DNA of 64,000 nucleotides from Lentzea alba (GCF_011067745.1 NZ_JAAMPJ010000014.1:124001-188000); one strand, 5' to 3'; counted from the stretch's first letter, positions 7,900-16,747 are shown. Numbers and translations: made by a program. The notes: generated by a model from the letters alone, not told the origin.

Positions 7900-8529
7900 A
7901 TGTCCGCGCCCACGCTCTCCGAGTTCGTGCTCGCCAACACCGCTCTCACACCGGTGCCCCTGGTGCCCGAGGTCCTCCTGCACAGCGCGGCGGAGGCGAT
8001 GGACCTGTGGGAGCTGACCGACCACGACCAGCCGCCGTTCTGGGCGTTCCCGTGGGCGGGCGGCCAGGCGCTGGCACGGCACCTGCTCAACTATCCCGGC
8101 CTGGTGCGCGACAGGAAGGTCTTCGACCTCGCGTCCGGCAGCGGCCTGGTCGCGATCGCCGCGGCGCTGGCCGGCGCGGACTCGGTGACGGCCAACGACA
8201 TCGACCCGCTCTCACTCGCCGCGGTGCAGCTCAACGCCGCCGCCAACGACGTCACCGTCACCACGCTGCCCGGCGACCAGCTCGACAGCGACGCGCTCGG
8301 CGCGGACGTCGTGCTGGCGGGCGACGTCTTCTACGACGCCGAGATCACCGCGCTGATGCTGCCGTTCCTGACCAGGGCAGCCGCGCGCGGCGCACTCGTG
8401 CTGCTAGGCGACCCGGACCGCGCACACCTGCCCCGCGACCGCTTCCGCGAACAGGCCCGCTACAACGTCCCGGTCCCACTCACCCTCGAAAGCACCGAAA
8501 CCCGCTCCGCGACCGTGTGGGCCATCTAG
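7900..8529 (+). CDS. Class I SAM-dependent methyltransferase (ETFB/nicotinamide N-methyltransferase-like)
   Basis: 209 residues. The SAM-binding motif I is KVFDLASGSGLVAIAAA, with acidic motif II TANDIDPLSLAAV and LAGDVFYD further on, matching the Nnt1/ETFB-lysine-methyltransferase group. PPFWAFPWAGGQALA is characteristic of this subgroup. Earlier in-frame starts add a low-complexity leader; ATG 7900 is preferred because TAAGCT lies 8 nt before it. The methyl acceptor (protein lysine or small molecule) cannot be told. Confidence 0.85.
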   Translation: MSAPTLSEFVLANTALTPVPLVPEVLLHSAAEAMDLWELTDHDQPPFWAFPWAGGQALARHLLNYPGLVRDRKVFDLASGSGLVAIAAALAGADSVTANDIDPLSLAAVQLNAAANDVTVTTLPGDQLDSDALGADVVLAGDVFYDAEITALMLPFLTRAAARGALVLLGDPDRAHLPRDRFREQARYNVPVPLTLESTETRSATVWAI

Positions 8530-8832
8530 CCATCTAGGGCCGTGCGAGCAACCTAAGCCATGCGGACCGTCTAGCCGTGCGGGACCGTCTAGCCGTGTGG
8601 CCTTCAGACCGTATGTCTCATCTAAGCCCTGGCGTCCTTCTAGAAGCCCCGCCGCGCTGATGCCTGTTCACTCACCCGAACCCCACCAGCCCCATTTTTC
8701 GACACGCGGGGACCCCGCGTACTGCAGAAGCGGACGAAAGGCCCCCGCGTGCCGATCGGCAAGGCGGGCGGGGACTGCGGAGTGTGATGGGTGGGCGCCG
8801 GTTCACTCGGAAGAGTGGCTGCGGGAGAGGTT
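8530..8832. repeat. Non-coding region with 18-bp tandem repeat and CTAG cluster
   Basis: No convincing gene. The unit GGACCGTCTAGCCGTG occurs at 8564-8579 and 8582-8597 (period 18), with decayed relatives around it, and CCATCTAG is doubled at 8523-8537. Including the stop of the next gene, six CTAG tetranucleotides fall within 310 bp, which is unusual for high-GC DNA. Confidence 0.6.
8703..8752. repeat. Inverted-repeat element sharing 19 nt with the terminator at 26921
   Basis: CACGCGGGG (8703-8711) can pair with CCCCGCGTG (8743-8751); a tighter hairpin ACGCGGGG-A-CCCCGCGT spans 8704-8720. The right side, ACGAAAGGCCCCCGCGTGC (8734-8752), is identical to the right arm of the terminator at 26953-26971. 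It may be a rearranged terminator for the converging genes ending at 8529 and 8833. Confidence 0.55.
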
Positions 8833-9195
8833 CTAGTTGGTGACCAGGCAGAACGGGTGGCCGGCGGGGTCGGCGTACACGCGGAACCCGACCGGCTTGT
8901 CCGAACCACGCAGCAGCGTCGCGCCCTGCGCGAGCACCAGCGGCTCGGCCGCGTCGAGGTCGGTGACCATGACGTCGAGGTGGATCTGCTGCGGCAGTTC
9001 CTGGCCGGGCCAGCGCGGCGGGGTGTAGTCGTCGACGCGCTGGAACGACACGCGCCGCCCGTTCGGTGTGGCCAGGGTGAACCAGTCGCTGTCGGAGTCG
9101 ACGATCTCGCCGCCGACGACCTGCCGGTAGAACTCGGCGAGCGCCGCCGGGTCCGGGCAGTCGAACACCACGTCGTACAGCTCACCGATCGCCAT
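8833..9195 (-). CDS. VOC (glyoxalase/bleomycin-resistance) family protein
   Basis: 120 residues with two beta-alpha-beta-beta-beta halves: LYDVVFDCPDPAALAEFY at the start and HLDVMVTDLDAAEPLV in the second half, ending YADPAGHPFCLV. This is a typical single-chain VOC protein of the type that binds a metal or small ligand; a second-half H at about 72 and the terminal region are candidate metal contacts. The substrate is unknown. It ends about 12 bp before the 2OG-oxygenase stop and may be its downstream operon partner. Confidence 0.85.
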   Translation of the reverse strand: MAIGELYDVVFDCPDPAALAEFYRQVVGGEIVDSDSDWFTLATPNGRRVSFQRVDDYTPPRWPGQELPQQIHLDVMVTDLDAAEPLVLAQGATLLRGSDKPVGFRVYADPAGHPFCLVTN

Positions 9196-9207
9196 CCCAG
9201 GCCCCCA

Positions 9208-10131
9208 CTATCCGATCGAGATCGCCTCGAGCTTAGCCCGCAGGTACTCGCCGCCACCGACCTCCGGGTAACGGCCGTCGAGCGAGACGATCCGCGCGTC
9301 GGTGTCGGTGTTGTAGAAGAAGATCAGTGACACCAGGTCCTCGTCGGGAGCCGAGGCGTCCGGTGGCAGCACGCGGTGCGGGGTGGAACGCCAGCGGTCG
9401 GACACCCAGCGCGCCATGAGGTCGCCGATGTTGACGGTGAACGCGGCTGGGTCGAACGGCGCGTTCTCCCAGACCCCCTCGGCAGAGCGGACCTGCAGCC
9501 CGCCGACGCCGTGCTGGCGGTCCAGGATCGTCACGGTGCCGAAGTCGGTGTGCTCGCCGATGCGGAACTGCCCCGGCCCCGCGGGCCCGACCTGCCGCAA
9601 CGGCGGGTAGTGGTTGACGTTCAACGTGTACGAGGGCCGCCGCGTGTGCCGGGTGAACAGATCCTCCGGCGAGCCGAGCGCGACCGCGAAGATCGTCAGC
9701 AGCTCGTCGCACAGCGCCCGCATCCGCCGCACGTACTCCGTCACGGCGTCTTCGAGTGCGGGTACCTCGGCCGGGAAGACGTTGGGGCGGAAGAAGAACT
9801 CGTCACCTGAGGGGTCGTCCGAGCCGAACGCCAGCGTTTCCTTCAGGTCCGGGGGAGCCAGGCCACCGCCGGCGCGGCCGGTGGCCTGTTCGTCGGGCGG
9901 CAACCAGCCCCGCCCACCGGTCCTCACCGCGTAGGCGGACTTCTCCTCAGCGGACAGGGAGAAGAACGAGCGGGTCAGCCCGCGCACGCGAGCACGCAGC
10001 GCGTCCGGGACGCCGTGCCCGGTGATCAGCAGAAAACCCGACTCCCGCAGCGCCGCGTCGACCCGCGCCGCCACCTCGGCACGCCGCGTGCCGTCGAACC
10101 ACCCGGTCAAGTCCACCAGCGGAACACCCAT
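9208..10131 (-). CDS. 2-oxoglutarate/Fe(II) oxygenase of the isopenicillin N synthase family
   Basis: 307 residues: DIOX_N region from VPLVDLTGWF, then the jelly roll with iron ligands H-x-D in EHTDFGTVTIL and the distal His in STPHRVLPP. The usual RxS motif that grips the 2-oxoglutarate carboxylate is here LVS (EDLVSLIFFYN), so Arg is replaced by Leu. Either the cosubstrate contact differs or the enzyme uses another acid. ATG 10131 gives the family's usual N-terminus; the longer upstream extension is unlike it. Confidence 0.8.
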   Translation of the reverse strand: MGVPLVDLTGWFDGTRRAEVAARVDAALRESGFLLITGHGVPDALRARVRGLTRSFFSLSAEEKSAYAVRTGGRGWLPPDEQATGRAGGGLAPPDLKETLAFGSDDPSGDEFFFRPNVFPAEVPALEDAVTEYVRRMRALCDELLTIFAVALGSPEDLFTRHTRRPSYTLNVNHYPPLRQVGPAGPGQFRIGEHTDFGTVTILDRQHGVGGLQVRSAEGVWENAPFDPAAFTVNIGDLMARWVSDRWRSTPHRVLPPDASAPDEDLVSLIFFYNTDTDARIVSLDGRYPEVGGGEYLRAKLEAISIG

Positions 10132-10173
10132 GCCTGCACTCCTACCGCCGTCACGGCGTGAGCACCAGATCAA

Positions 10174-10923
10174 CTAGCCCAACCGTTCCACCACGAACGC
10201 CGTCAGGAACCCCGCCGTGGTGCACAACCCGGTGTACAGGCGGGCGCGCTCGTAGGCCTCGGGGATCATCGTGTCCGCGATCATCGCCAGGATCGCCCCC
10301 GCCGCGACCGCCGTGATCACCGCGATGAGCTGCGGCGACGCACCGTCGAGCAGCACGTTGCCCAACGCCGCCGACACCCCGCTCGCCACCGCGATCGCAC
10401 CCCACACGCCGAACACGTACCCCGGCCCCCGCCCCGCCTGCTTCATACCGGCGACGCTGGACAGGCCTTCCGGGACGTTCGAGATGACCACCGCCGCCAG
10501 CATCGCCACCCCGATCCCGCCGCCACCCAGCAACGACACACCGAGCACCACGGACTCCGGCACACCGTCGAGCAGCGCGCCGACCGCGATCGCCGTGCCG
10601 CTGCCCGCCTGGTCCTGTTCGGACGGCTGCTTGCTGCTGCGCTTGCGGTGCCGCCCACCCCGGCGGGCCAGCAGCACGTTCGCCAGCACGTAGACCACCG
10701 CGCCGCCGAGGAACCCCGCCGAGGTGGCGAGCAACCCGCCGTTGCGCTCCGCCTCGTCCATCAGCTCGAACGCCGCCGCCGCGGTCAGCACCCCCGCACC
10801 GAACGCCATCACGACGGCCACGACATCGCGGGGCACGCGCAGGAACCAGGCGACGAGCGCGCCCGCCACGAGCGCCCCGCCGCCTGCCAACCCCCACAGA
10901 CCCGCTTCCACCCACTGTGACAT
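10174..10923 (-). CDS. ZIP family divalent metal transporter
   Basis: 249 residues, about seven or eight hydrophobic segments. The signature metal-site helices are clear: ALLDGVPESVVLG and VVISNVPEGLSS, both with the N/D-x-x-PE pattern of ZIP transporters. A basic loop (RRGGRHRKRSSKQ) lies between the third and fourth segments, although the family's usual His-rich loop is missing. It should move Zn2+ or a similar ion into the cytosol. It ends about 43 bp upstream of the 2OG-Fe(II) oxygenase start on the same strand. Confidence 0.85.
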   Translation of the reverse strand: MSQWVEAGLWGLAGGGALVAGALVAWFLRVPRDVVAVVMAFGAGVLTAAAAFELMDEAERNGGLLATSAGFLGGAVVYVLANVLLARRGGRHRKRSSKQPSEQDQAGSGTAIAVGALLDGVPESVVLGVSLLGGGGIGVAMLAAVVISNVPEGLSSVAGMKQAGRGPGYVFGVWGAIAVASGVSAALGNVLLDGASPQLIAVITAVAAGAILAMIADTMIPEAYERARLYTGLCTTAGFLTAFVVERLG

Positions 10924-10937
10924 TTCCCGGGGATGTC

Positions 10938-12023
10938 CTAGATCTTGGCGAAGTACACCTTCAGATCATCGGCGAGCAGCTCCGGCACCTCGTGACCCGA
11001 GTAGTGACCGCCACGATCGAACTCCGACCAGTGCACCAGGTTGTGGTGATCGCGCTCGGCGAACCGGCGGATGGTCTGGAAGTCGTCCGCGAAAATCGCC
11101 ACCCCCATCGGGAACGTCGTCGGCTCGACCGGCACGTCCTCGCGGTGCGCGTCCTCGTAGTACAGCCGCGCCGAGGAGCCTGCGGTGTTGGTGAACCAGT
11201 AGATCGACACGTTGGCCAGCAGGAAGTCCCTGGTCACCGCGGGCTCACCCATCAGCTGCATCGTCCAGGCGAGCTGGCCCGCGGGGGAGTCCGCGAGCGC
11301 GAACGCGACGTTCTGCGGCCGCGCCTGCTGCAGCTTGGCGTACCCGGACATCGTCTCCCAGAAGTTCTGCAGCACCCCGAGCCGCCGGAAGTCGTCCTCC
11401 GTCAGGCCCTCCATCTCGGCCGGGTCACCCGACGGGAAGGAGAAGATCTGCGTGACGTGCACCCCGGCCACGTGCTCCGGCGCGACCCGCCCGACCTCCG
11501 GCGCGATGATCGACCCGGCGTCGTTGCCGTGCACTCCGTACCGCTCGTAACCCAGCCGCGCCATCAACTCCGCGAACGCCCGCGCGATCCGCCCGGAGTG
11601 CCAGCCGGACTCGGTGGTCGGCCCCGAGAACCCGAAACCCGGGATCGAGGGGATCACCAGGTGGAAGTCACCCCGCAGGTGCTCGACGACGTCCACGAAC
11701 TCCATGACCGACCCCGGCCAGCCGTGCACCATCAGCAACGGCAACGCGTCCGGGTTACCGCTCCGGACGTGCAGGAAGTGCACATCGGTCCCGTCGATCT
11801 CCGTGATGAACTGAGGAAACGCGTTGAGCGTGCGCTCCACCGCCCGCCAGTCGAAGTCCTCGGCCCAGTACCGCGCCATCTCCTGGACGTCCTCGACCGC
11901 GTCGCCGTACCGCGAACCCGCCCCCGGCACCTGGTCGGTCCACCGCGTCCGCGCCAACCGGAACCGCAGCTCCTCGACGTCCGCCTCGTCGACCGCGATG
12001 TGGAATTCCCTGATCTCCGTCAT
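10938..12023 (-). CDS. Epoxide hydrolase (EHN-type alpha/beta hydrolase)
   Basis: 361 residues. The N-terminal EHN domain (FHIAVDEADVEELRFRLART) precedes an alpha/beta-hydrolase core with oxyanion motif HGWPGS (100-105), the nucleophile Asp at about 168 in HGNDAGS, and a C-terminal GGHYSGHEVPELL that supplies the catalytic His. It should open epoxides to diols. TAGCCT lies 6 nt before ATG 12023, indicating a leaderless transcript. The divergent WYL regulator probably controls it. Confidence 0.9.
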   Translation of the reverse strand: MTEIREFHIAVDEADVEELRFRLARTRWTDQVPGAGSRYGDAVEDVQEMARYWAEDFDWRAVERTLNAFPQFITEIDGTDVHFLHVRSGNPDALPLLMVHGWPGSVMEFVDVVEHLRGDFHLVIPSIPGFGFSGPTTESGWHSGRIARAFAELMARLGYERYGVHGNDAGSIIAPEVGRVAPEHVAGVHVTQIFSFPSGDPAEMEGLTEDDFRRLGVLQNFWETMSGYAKLQQARPQNVAFALADSPAGQLAWTMQLMGEPAVTRDFLLANVSIYWFTNTAGSSARLYYEDAHREDVPVEPTTFPMGVAIFADDFQTIRRFAERDHHNLVHWSEFDRGGHYSGHEVPELLADDLKVYFAKI

Positions 12024-12075
12024 AACCCAAGGCTAGAAGGGCTTGCGGCCAGCCTCTGTCCTAAAGTCTGCGGTC
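12024..12075. promoter_or_regulatory. Divergent promoter pair, both apparently leaderless
   Basis: In 52 bp, TAGCCT on the minus strand lies 6 nt before the epoxide hydrolase ATG and TAAAGT (12062-12067) lies 8 nt before the regulator ATG at 12076. The shared region is where the WYL regulator would act. Confidence 0.5.
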
Positions 12076-13020
12076 ATGTTGGAAACCTCGGCACGCCTGC
12101 TGCGCCTGCTCGCCCTGCTGCAGTCCCGCCGCGACTGGCAAGGCAGCGAACTCGCCGACGAACTCCAGATCAGCCCCCGCACCGTCCGCCGCGACGTCGA
12201 CCGCCTGCGCGAACTCGGCTACCCCGTCAACGCCACCACCGGCAGCTTCGGCGGCTACCGCCTCGGCGCCGGCGCCGAACTCCCACCCCTGCTGCTCGAC
12301 GACAACGAAGCCGTCGCCGTCGCCGCCGCCCTGCGCACCAACGCCGTCAGCGGCCTCGAAGAAACCTCCCTGCGCGCCCTGCTCAAACTGGAACAGGTCC
12401 TCCCGTCCCGCCTGCGCCACCGCGTCTCCGCCCTGCAACACGTCGAATCCGTACCCCGCGACTCCGCGGCCCCCGCCCTCGACCCCGAACTGCTCTCCGT
12501 CCTCGCCGCCGCCTGCCGCGACTCCGAGACCATCCGCTTCGACTACAACTCCCACCACGGCACCCCCTCACGCCGCCGCGTCGAACCCCACCGCCTGGTC
12601 AACTGGGGCCGCCGCTGGTACCTCGTCGCCTGGGACTGCGACCGCACCGACTGGCGCAGCTTCCGCGTCGACCGCATGACCCCACCCCAACCCCCGTTCG
12701 GCCCCCGCTTCACCGCCCGCGACTTCGACGCCACCACCTACGTCGCCTCCAGCGCCAGCTCAGCCGCCTGGCGCTTCCAGGCCCGCGTCCTCGTCCACGC
12801 CCCAGCCGACGAAGTCGCCGCCCGCATCACCGCCGCCGTCGGCACAGTCGAAGCCGTCGACGCCACCTCCTGCGTGCTCGTGACGGGCGCCGACACCGTG
12901 GAAACCATGGCCGTGTGGATCGGCATGCTCGGCCACGACTTCGAAGTCACCTCACCGCCCGAGCTGGTCGCACACGTTCGCACCCTTGCGGCCCGCTACG
13001 CCCGCGCCGTACAAGACTGA
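12076..13020 (+). CDS. HTH/WYL-domain (YafY/DeoR-like) transcriptional regulator
   Basis: 314 residues. An N-terminal HTH_11 (LLALLQSRRDWQGSELADEL, then SPRTVRRDVDRLRELGYPV) is followed by a WYL domain near residues 140-230 (RRRVEPHRLVNWGRRWYLVA, then WRSFRVDRM), and a WCX C-terminal extension. The internal ATG 12076 is preferred because of the -10-like TAAAGT upstream. WYL regulators sense ligands or nucleic acids; here a role in controlling the divergent epoxide hydrolase is likely. Confidence 0.9.
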   Translation: MLETSARLLRLLALLQSRRDWQGSELADELQISPRTVRRDVDRLRELGYPVNATTGSFGGYRLGAGAELPPLLLDDNEAVAVAAALRTNAVSGLEETSLRALLKLEQVLPSRLRHRVSALQHVESVPRDSAAPALDPELLSVLAAACRDSETIRFDYNSHHGTPSRRRVEPHRLVNWGRRWYLVAWDCDRTDWRSFRVDRMTPPQPPFGPRFTARDFDATTYVASSASSAAWRFQARVLVHAPADEVAARITAAVGTVEAVDATSCVLVTGADTVETMAVWIGMLGHDFEVTSPPELVAHVRTLAARYARAVQD

Positions 13021-13022
13021 CC

Positions 13023-13289
13023 ATGGCCATCACCGGACGGGACATCGAGCACCTGCTCTACACCGACACCCCCGACCCGATCCTGGTCGTGCACAACGGC
13101 ACAACCGAGATCGTCGCGGCGGGCGAGCTCGGCGGCTACACCGGCGCGGTAGTGGTCTGTTCGCGGACGGAGATCCTGCGGCAGGTGGGGGAGCGCGACC
13201 TCACAGAAGAGGATCTGGCGGCGATGGCGTCCAGTCTGACAGCGGCCATTCAAGACCCAACTCGGCCGCGGCCGCTGTGGCCCGCTTGA
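13023..13289 (+). CDS. Small conserved-looking protein of unknown function
   Basis: 88 residues starting MAITGRDIEHLLYTDTPDPI two bases after the WYL gene's stop. It reads as a folded alpha/beta protein (ILVVHNGTTEIVAAGEL, then RDLTEEDLAAMASSL) and ends PLWPA. The 3' end overlaps the convergent NACHT gene by 89 bp. The tight spacing suggests co-transcription with the WYL regulator. Function not recognised. Confidence 0.6.
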   Translation: MAITGRDIEHLLYTDTPDPILVVHNGTTEIVAAGELGGYTGAVVVCSRTEILRQVGERDLTEEDLAAMASSLTAAIQDPTRPRPLWPA

Positions 13290-16134
13290 GCAGATCCGGT
13301 CTGCGCTCGAACACGTCCCGCAGATCTGTGGTGGTCAACAGCGAGGTCAGGTCTCGGACTTTCACCAGCTCAAACCGGAATCCTCGCTCGTGCAGCCGCA
13401 GCCAGGCGTCGAGCTGCACCGCTCGATCCGCATGTCCGGCCACGTTGTAGGTCGCTTTGACGATCGCCAGGTCGTCACCGCCGAGGCCCAACCTGGCGTC
13501 CGCCTCCCTGAAGACGACTTCGCCGTCGGCGCCCGCCTCAACGAGCCGCCGGATCGCCGGTGCGACGCGCTCCAGGGGCGTTGCCATCAACTCGATCAGT
13601 GCGGCCGTCACCTCGATGCTGTGCTGCGACACCAACGGTGCCACCGCGTTTCGCAGCGTGGACGAGACGCCATCCATCAGCACGTCCGGCTCCGTCAGCA
13701 GCATCCATTCCGGACGCACGTCCTGAGCTCGTCTGCTCTGACTCACCACGAAGTCATGATCGGGGTAGGACTCGACCCAGAAGCACCGCACCACGCTCGT
13801 CCACTCGGCACCCGCCAGCCTCGACTTCCAGAACAGCGCCTCCCGATGCCACTCGTCCACGCTCATTCGCAGGTCGTGGCCGTCGACCTTCTCTCTCAGC
13901 GCCAACGCCAGCGCCACCAGGTTCACCGAGTACGTCGCGTCCCTGGCCGAGTCAGTCATGACGTTCGGCACGTAGACACCCCGCGACAGGCGCCGCTCGT
14001 CCCGCGCCCCGAACAGCCGCACCACCAGGTCGAACAAGCCGTCGTTGCCGGGCCTCTGCGCGAACTCACGGAGAAAGTCGAGTATCGGCACGCTGCTGGT
14101 CAGCGCCGTGAACGACAGCACCGAGTACAGCTCCGTGTCGTCCACAGTGGACTTCCGCCGCGACCGGGCCGCGTCTTCGCGCTGAAGGACGAGGAGCCGG
14201 TCCCACACGAACCGCGCCACCAGGTACTCGCCGAACGTCGCGTGCAGGAACTCGTAGGTCCGCAGCTTGGTCTTGTCCTCCCGCACGGCCTCCGTCTTCT
14301 GCACGAAGAAGAACCGCCCCAGCACCGTCTCGCCGGCAGACAGGGGAGTCCGCGTCCCCACTTGTCGGTCGGCAGAGTCGACGTCGAGCAACTGAGCCAG
14401 GTCCGACGTCACTTCGTGCTCGGCGACCCACTGCGCGCCCCGGTTGAACATCGCGAGCGCCACGACCGACAACCGCTCAAGCTCGAACTCCACGTCCGCG
14501 TTCAGATCAACGTCGGACCGGTCAGCGTCGTCCTTGGTCACCTCACGGCGGGCGAACCGATCGAGCAGCCGTTCGTACAACTGCCCTCGGCTCATGCTCA
14601 GGTGATCACGCTGGAACGAGTCGTCCACCGCGTCGTACAACGCCAGCATGAGCAACAACAGCGGCTGCGACGCCAGGTCCTCGTACTGCAGGACGGTCTC
14701 GGCGGGCAGTGGGCGGTTGACCGCGTTCCACACGTCCAGCCACGCGCGGACCTGCTCCTCGGAGAACGGCAGCAACCGCACCACGTGCGTGCTCTCGGGC
14801 AGCTCAAGCCCTGCGCACACGCTCAAACGGCTCGTGACGATGAAAACCGCCGGCCTGCCCATGTCCTGGAGCGTCTGCTGGAAGTCGGCGATCGCCGTCA
14901 GGTACCGCGTCTGGCTGACACCGGTCGCCTGCAACAACTCGTCGAACCCGTCCAGGATCACCACGGGCAGGGCACCACTGGTGTCGCGGGAGAAGTCAGC
15001 CCAGCTGACCGGCTCGTGCAACAGCTTGTGCAAGCCGTGCTCGATCTGTCGCTTCAGGTCGGCGTCCACCGGAGTGCTCCGCAGCTCCACCCGCACAACC
15101 GCGAAGTCTGAAGAGGGCAGTCGTGCCGCCAGCATCTCGGTCAGCACCGACTTGCCCGAACCCGGATCGCCCAGCACCAGCAGGGGAGCGGTCAACGCCA
15201 CAGGGGACGTCAGATAGCCCACCAGGTAGGCGTAGAGATCGTCGCGGATGGACACGTCGTCCCACCACGCCAGCAACGACGGCGCCCCGGACCGCTCGGT
15301 ACCGATCACCACCTGGAACCGCGGGTCGACATAGGCGTCGGCCAGGCTCGGGATCCGCACACCTTCGGACGCCTTCACCAGCGGCCGCCGCAACGCACCC
15401 CGGTACGCGCCCGCCAACTCGGCCAGCCGCACCTCGGGGGTCAGGTCCGTCGTCGTCTCGCGCAAGGCGTCTTCGAGCCGGGCCAACGCCGACCGCGCCG
15501 ACCTGCCGTCCTGGACCGCGCACCAGAACCTGATCTCCGGGTACTCAGCGGCGAGCTGACCGAGCAACTCCTCATATCGCTCAACCGCCCGTGTCGGCGT
15601 GACGCGCACGATCGCGAGTTCTGCCCGGCCGCGTTGCGTGTCGTTGAGGTCATCCCACGCCGCCATGGACGTCAACGCCTGGAACAGCGAGTTGGCCAGC
15701 CCGGAGTAGTGCACGCTCAGGCGGTCCAAGTTCTCCTCGTGAGGGCGACCCGGCGAAGGAAGCGGCAGGTCGAGGTCCCACGGGTTGTACGTCGCCACGA
15801 GCTCGCGGTCCATCGCCGTGAGCTTGATGGGGAGTTGCTGTTCCTTGAAGGCATCGAAGTACGCCGTCATCACCAGCACGGCGTGGGCGGCGTGCAGCTG
15901 TTGGGTGCGGGTATAGCGGCTGACCTTGCGGCGCTTCTCCGACACCTTGGAGATCAGCTCGTTGCTGAGGCGGATGAAGTCCGGCTTGGCGTCGAACAGG
16001 TCCAGCACCTGCCACAGCCCCAACGAGCCCGCGAGCAGCGCGCCGTTCAGCAGCTTGTCCATGGCGGCGACGATCGGGTGCTCGCGGCCGCCGAGGATCT
16101 TGACGGCCTCGTTGTAGCTGTAGGTCTTTCGCAC
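13201..16134 (-). CDS. NACHT-domain STAND NTPase (NNH7-like N-terminus), candidate defence protein
   Basis: 977 residues. The first ~240 are helical (YSYNEAVKILGGREHP onward) and resemble the N-terminal helical domain 7 of bacterial NACHT proteins. The NACHT NTPase follows with Walker A GDPGSGKS at 322-329 and Walker B VVILDGFDEL at 391-400, then a winged-helix-like segment with FLHATFGEYLVA at about 640, typical of NACHT (FxHxxFxEYxxA). The last ~300 residues are helical and variable, a plausible sensor. Related bacterial NACHT proteins act in anti-phage immunity by abortive responses; a defence role here is inference. No adjacent effector is seen, so the N-terminal domain may itself be the effector. 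Confidence 0.85.
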   Translation of the reverse strand: MRKTYSYNEAVKILGGREHPIVAAMDKLLNGALLAGSLGLWQVLDLFDAKPDFIRLSNELISKVSEKRRKVSRYTRTQQLHAAHAVLVMTAYFDAFKEQQLPIKLTAMDRELVATYNPWDLDLPLPSPGRPHEENLDRLSVHYSGLANSLFQALTSMAAWDDLNDTQRGRAELAIVRVTPTRAVERYEELLGQLAAEYPEIRFWCAVQDGRSARSALARLEDALRETTTDLTPEVRLAELAGAYRGALRRPLVKASEGVRIPSLADAYVDPRFQVVIGTERSGAPSLLAWWDDVSIRDDLYAYLVGYLTSPVALTAPLLVLGDPGSGKSVLTEMLAARLPSSDFAVVRVELRSTPVDADLKRQIEHGLHKLLHEPVSWADFSRDTSGALPVVILDGFDELLQATGVSQTRYLTAIADFQQTLQDMGRPAVFIVTSRLSVCAGLELPESTHVVRLLPFSEEQVRAWLDVWNAVNRPLPAETVLQYEDLASQPLLLLMLALYDAVDDSFQRDHLSMSRGQLYERLLDRFARREVTKDDADRSDVDLNADVEFELERLSVVALAMFNRGAQWVAEHEVTSDLAQLLDVDSADRQVGTRTPLSAGETVLGRFFFVQKTEAVREDKTKLRTYEFLHATFGEYLVARFVWDRLLVLQREDAARSRRKSTVDDTELYSVLSFTALTSSVPILDFLREFAQRPGNDGLFDLVVRLFGARDERRLSRGVYVPNVMTDSARDATYSVNLVALALALREKVDGHDLRMSVDEWHREALFWKSRLAGAEWTSVVRCFWVESYPDHDFVVSQSRRAQDVRPEWMLLTEPDVLMDGVSSTLRNAVAPLVSQHSIEVTAALIELMATPLERVAPAIRRLVEAGADGEVVFREADARLGLGGDDLAIVKATYNVAGHADRAVQLDAWLRLHERGFRFELVKVRDLTSLLTTTDLRDVFERRPDLLKRATAAAAELGLEWPLSDWTPSPPDPLL

Positions 16135-16163
16135 CCGAAGTGTCTACCTCACGAACAGGCCGA

Positions 16164-16715
16164 TCAGCCGGAGAACAACACCAAAAGGCCAATCACGATC
16201 AGCACCACCGGCAGCGCGATGTGCCCCCACTTGGCCAGCGCGCGAGCCACCACCTGCCGTGACGCCAGGAACCAGCCCGCCAGGCACCACACGCCCACCA
16301 GCACCAGGAACACCGCCACGTACACCCACAGCGACTCCGCGACGGTGAAGACCGGGACGTAGACGCCGATGTTGTCGCCGCCGTTCGCAAGAGTCACGCC
16401 CGCCACAGCGAGGATGCCGGGAGCCGCGTCGGGCTCGTCATCGTCGTCGGAGCCGCGCCACAGCGACCACGCCGCTTTGACGCCCAGCGCCAGGGGGATG
16501 AGACCAAGCCACGGGCGGAACTGCTCGGGCAGCAGCGACGCACCCAGCGCGCCGACCACCGCCACCGCGAGGATGCCCGCGAAGCCCAGGTACTGACCCG
16601 CCACCACCTGCCACGCCGTGCACGCCCGCGCGAAGAACAGGGCGAGCAGCACCAGGTCGTCGACGTTCGTCACCGCGAACATGCCCGCTGCCTGGCCGAT
16701 CACCCCGAGATCCAC
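16164..16715 (-). CDS. CadD family cadmium/cation resistance transporter
   Basis: 183 residues, five or six transmembrane segments. MFAVTNVDDLVLLALFFA and LANGGDNIGVYVPVF are the conserved D-D and N-GGDN motifs of the CadD/LysE-related family. GTG 16715 is used because GGAG lies 9 nt upstream; another GTG at 16730 is possible. It should export or bind divalent cations such as Cd2+. It is divergent from a decayed SDR gene, so part of its upstream region is a remnant. Confidence 0.8.
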   Translation of the reverse strand: MDLGVIGQAAGMFAVTNVDDLVLLALFFARACTAWQVVAGQYLGFAGILAVAVVGALGASLLPEQFRPWLGLIPLALGVKAAWSLWRGSDDDDEPDAAPGILAVAGVTLANGGDNIGVYVPVFTVAESLWVYVAVFLVLVGVWCLAGWFLASRQVVARALAKWGHIALPVVLIVIGLLVLFSG

Positions 16716-16747
16716 AGCGGCATTCTCCACAATCGCGAACCGGATAA

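Noticed and set aside
10917-13289. Very long plus-strand ORF of 790 codons.
   Set aside because: It is an Arg/Pro-rich shadow of the epoxide hydrolase and WYL genes; only its last 88 codons (13023-13289) look real.
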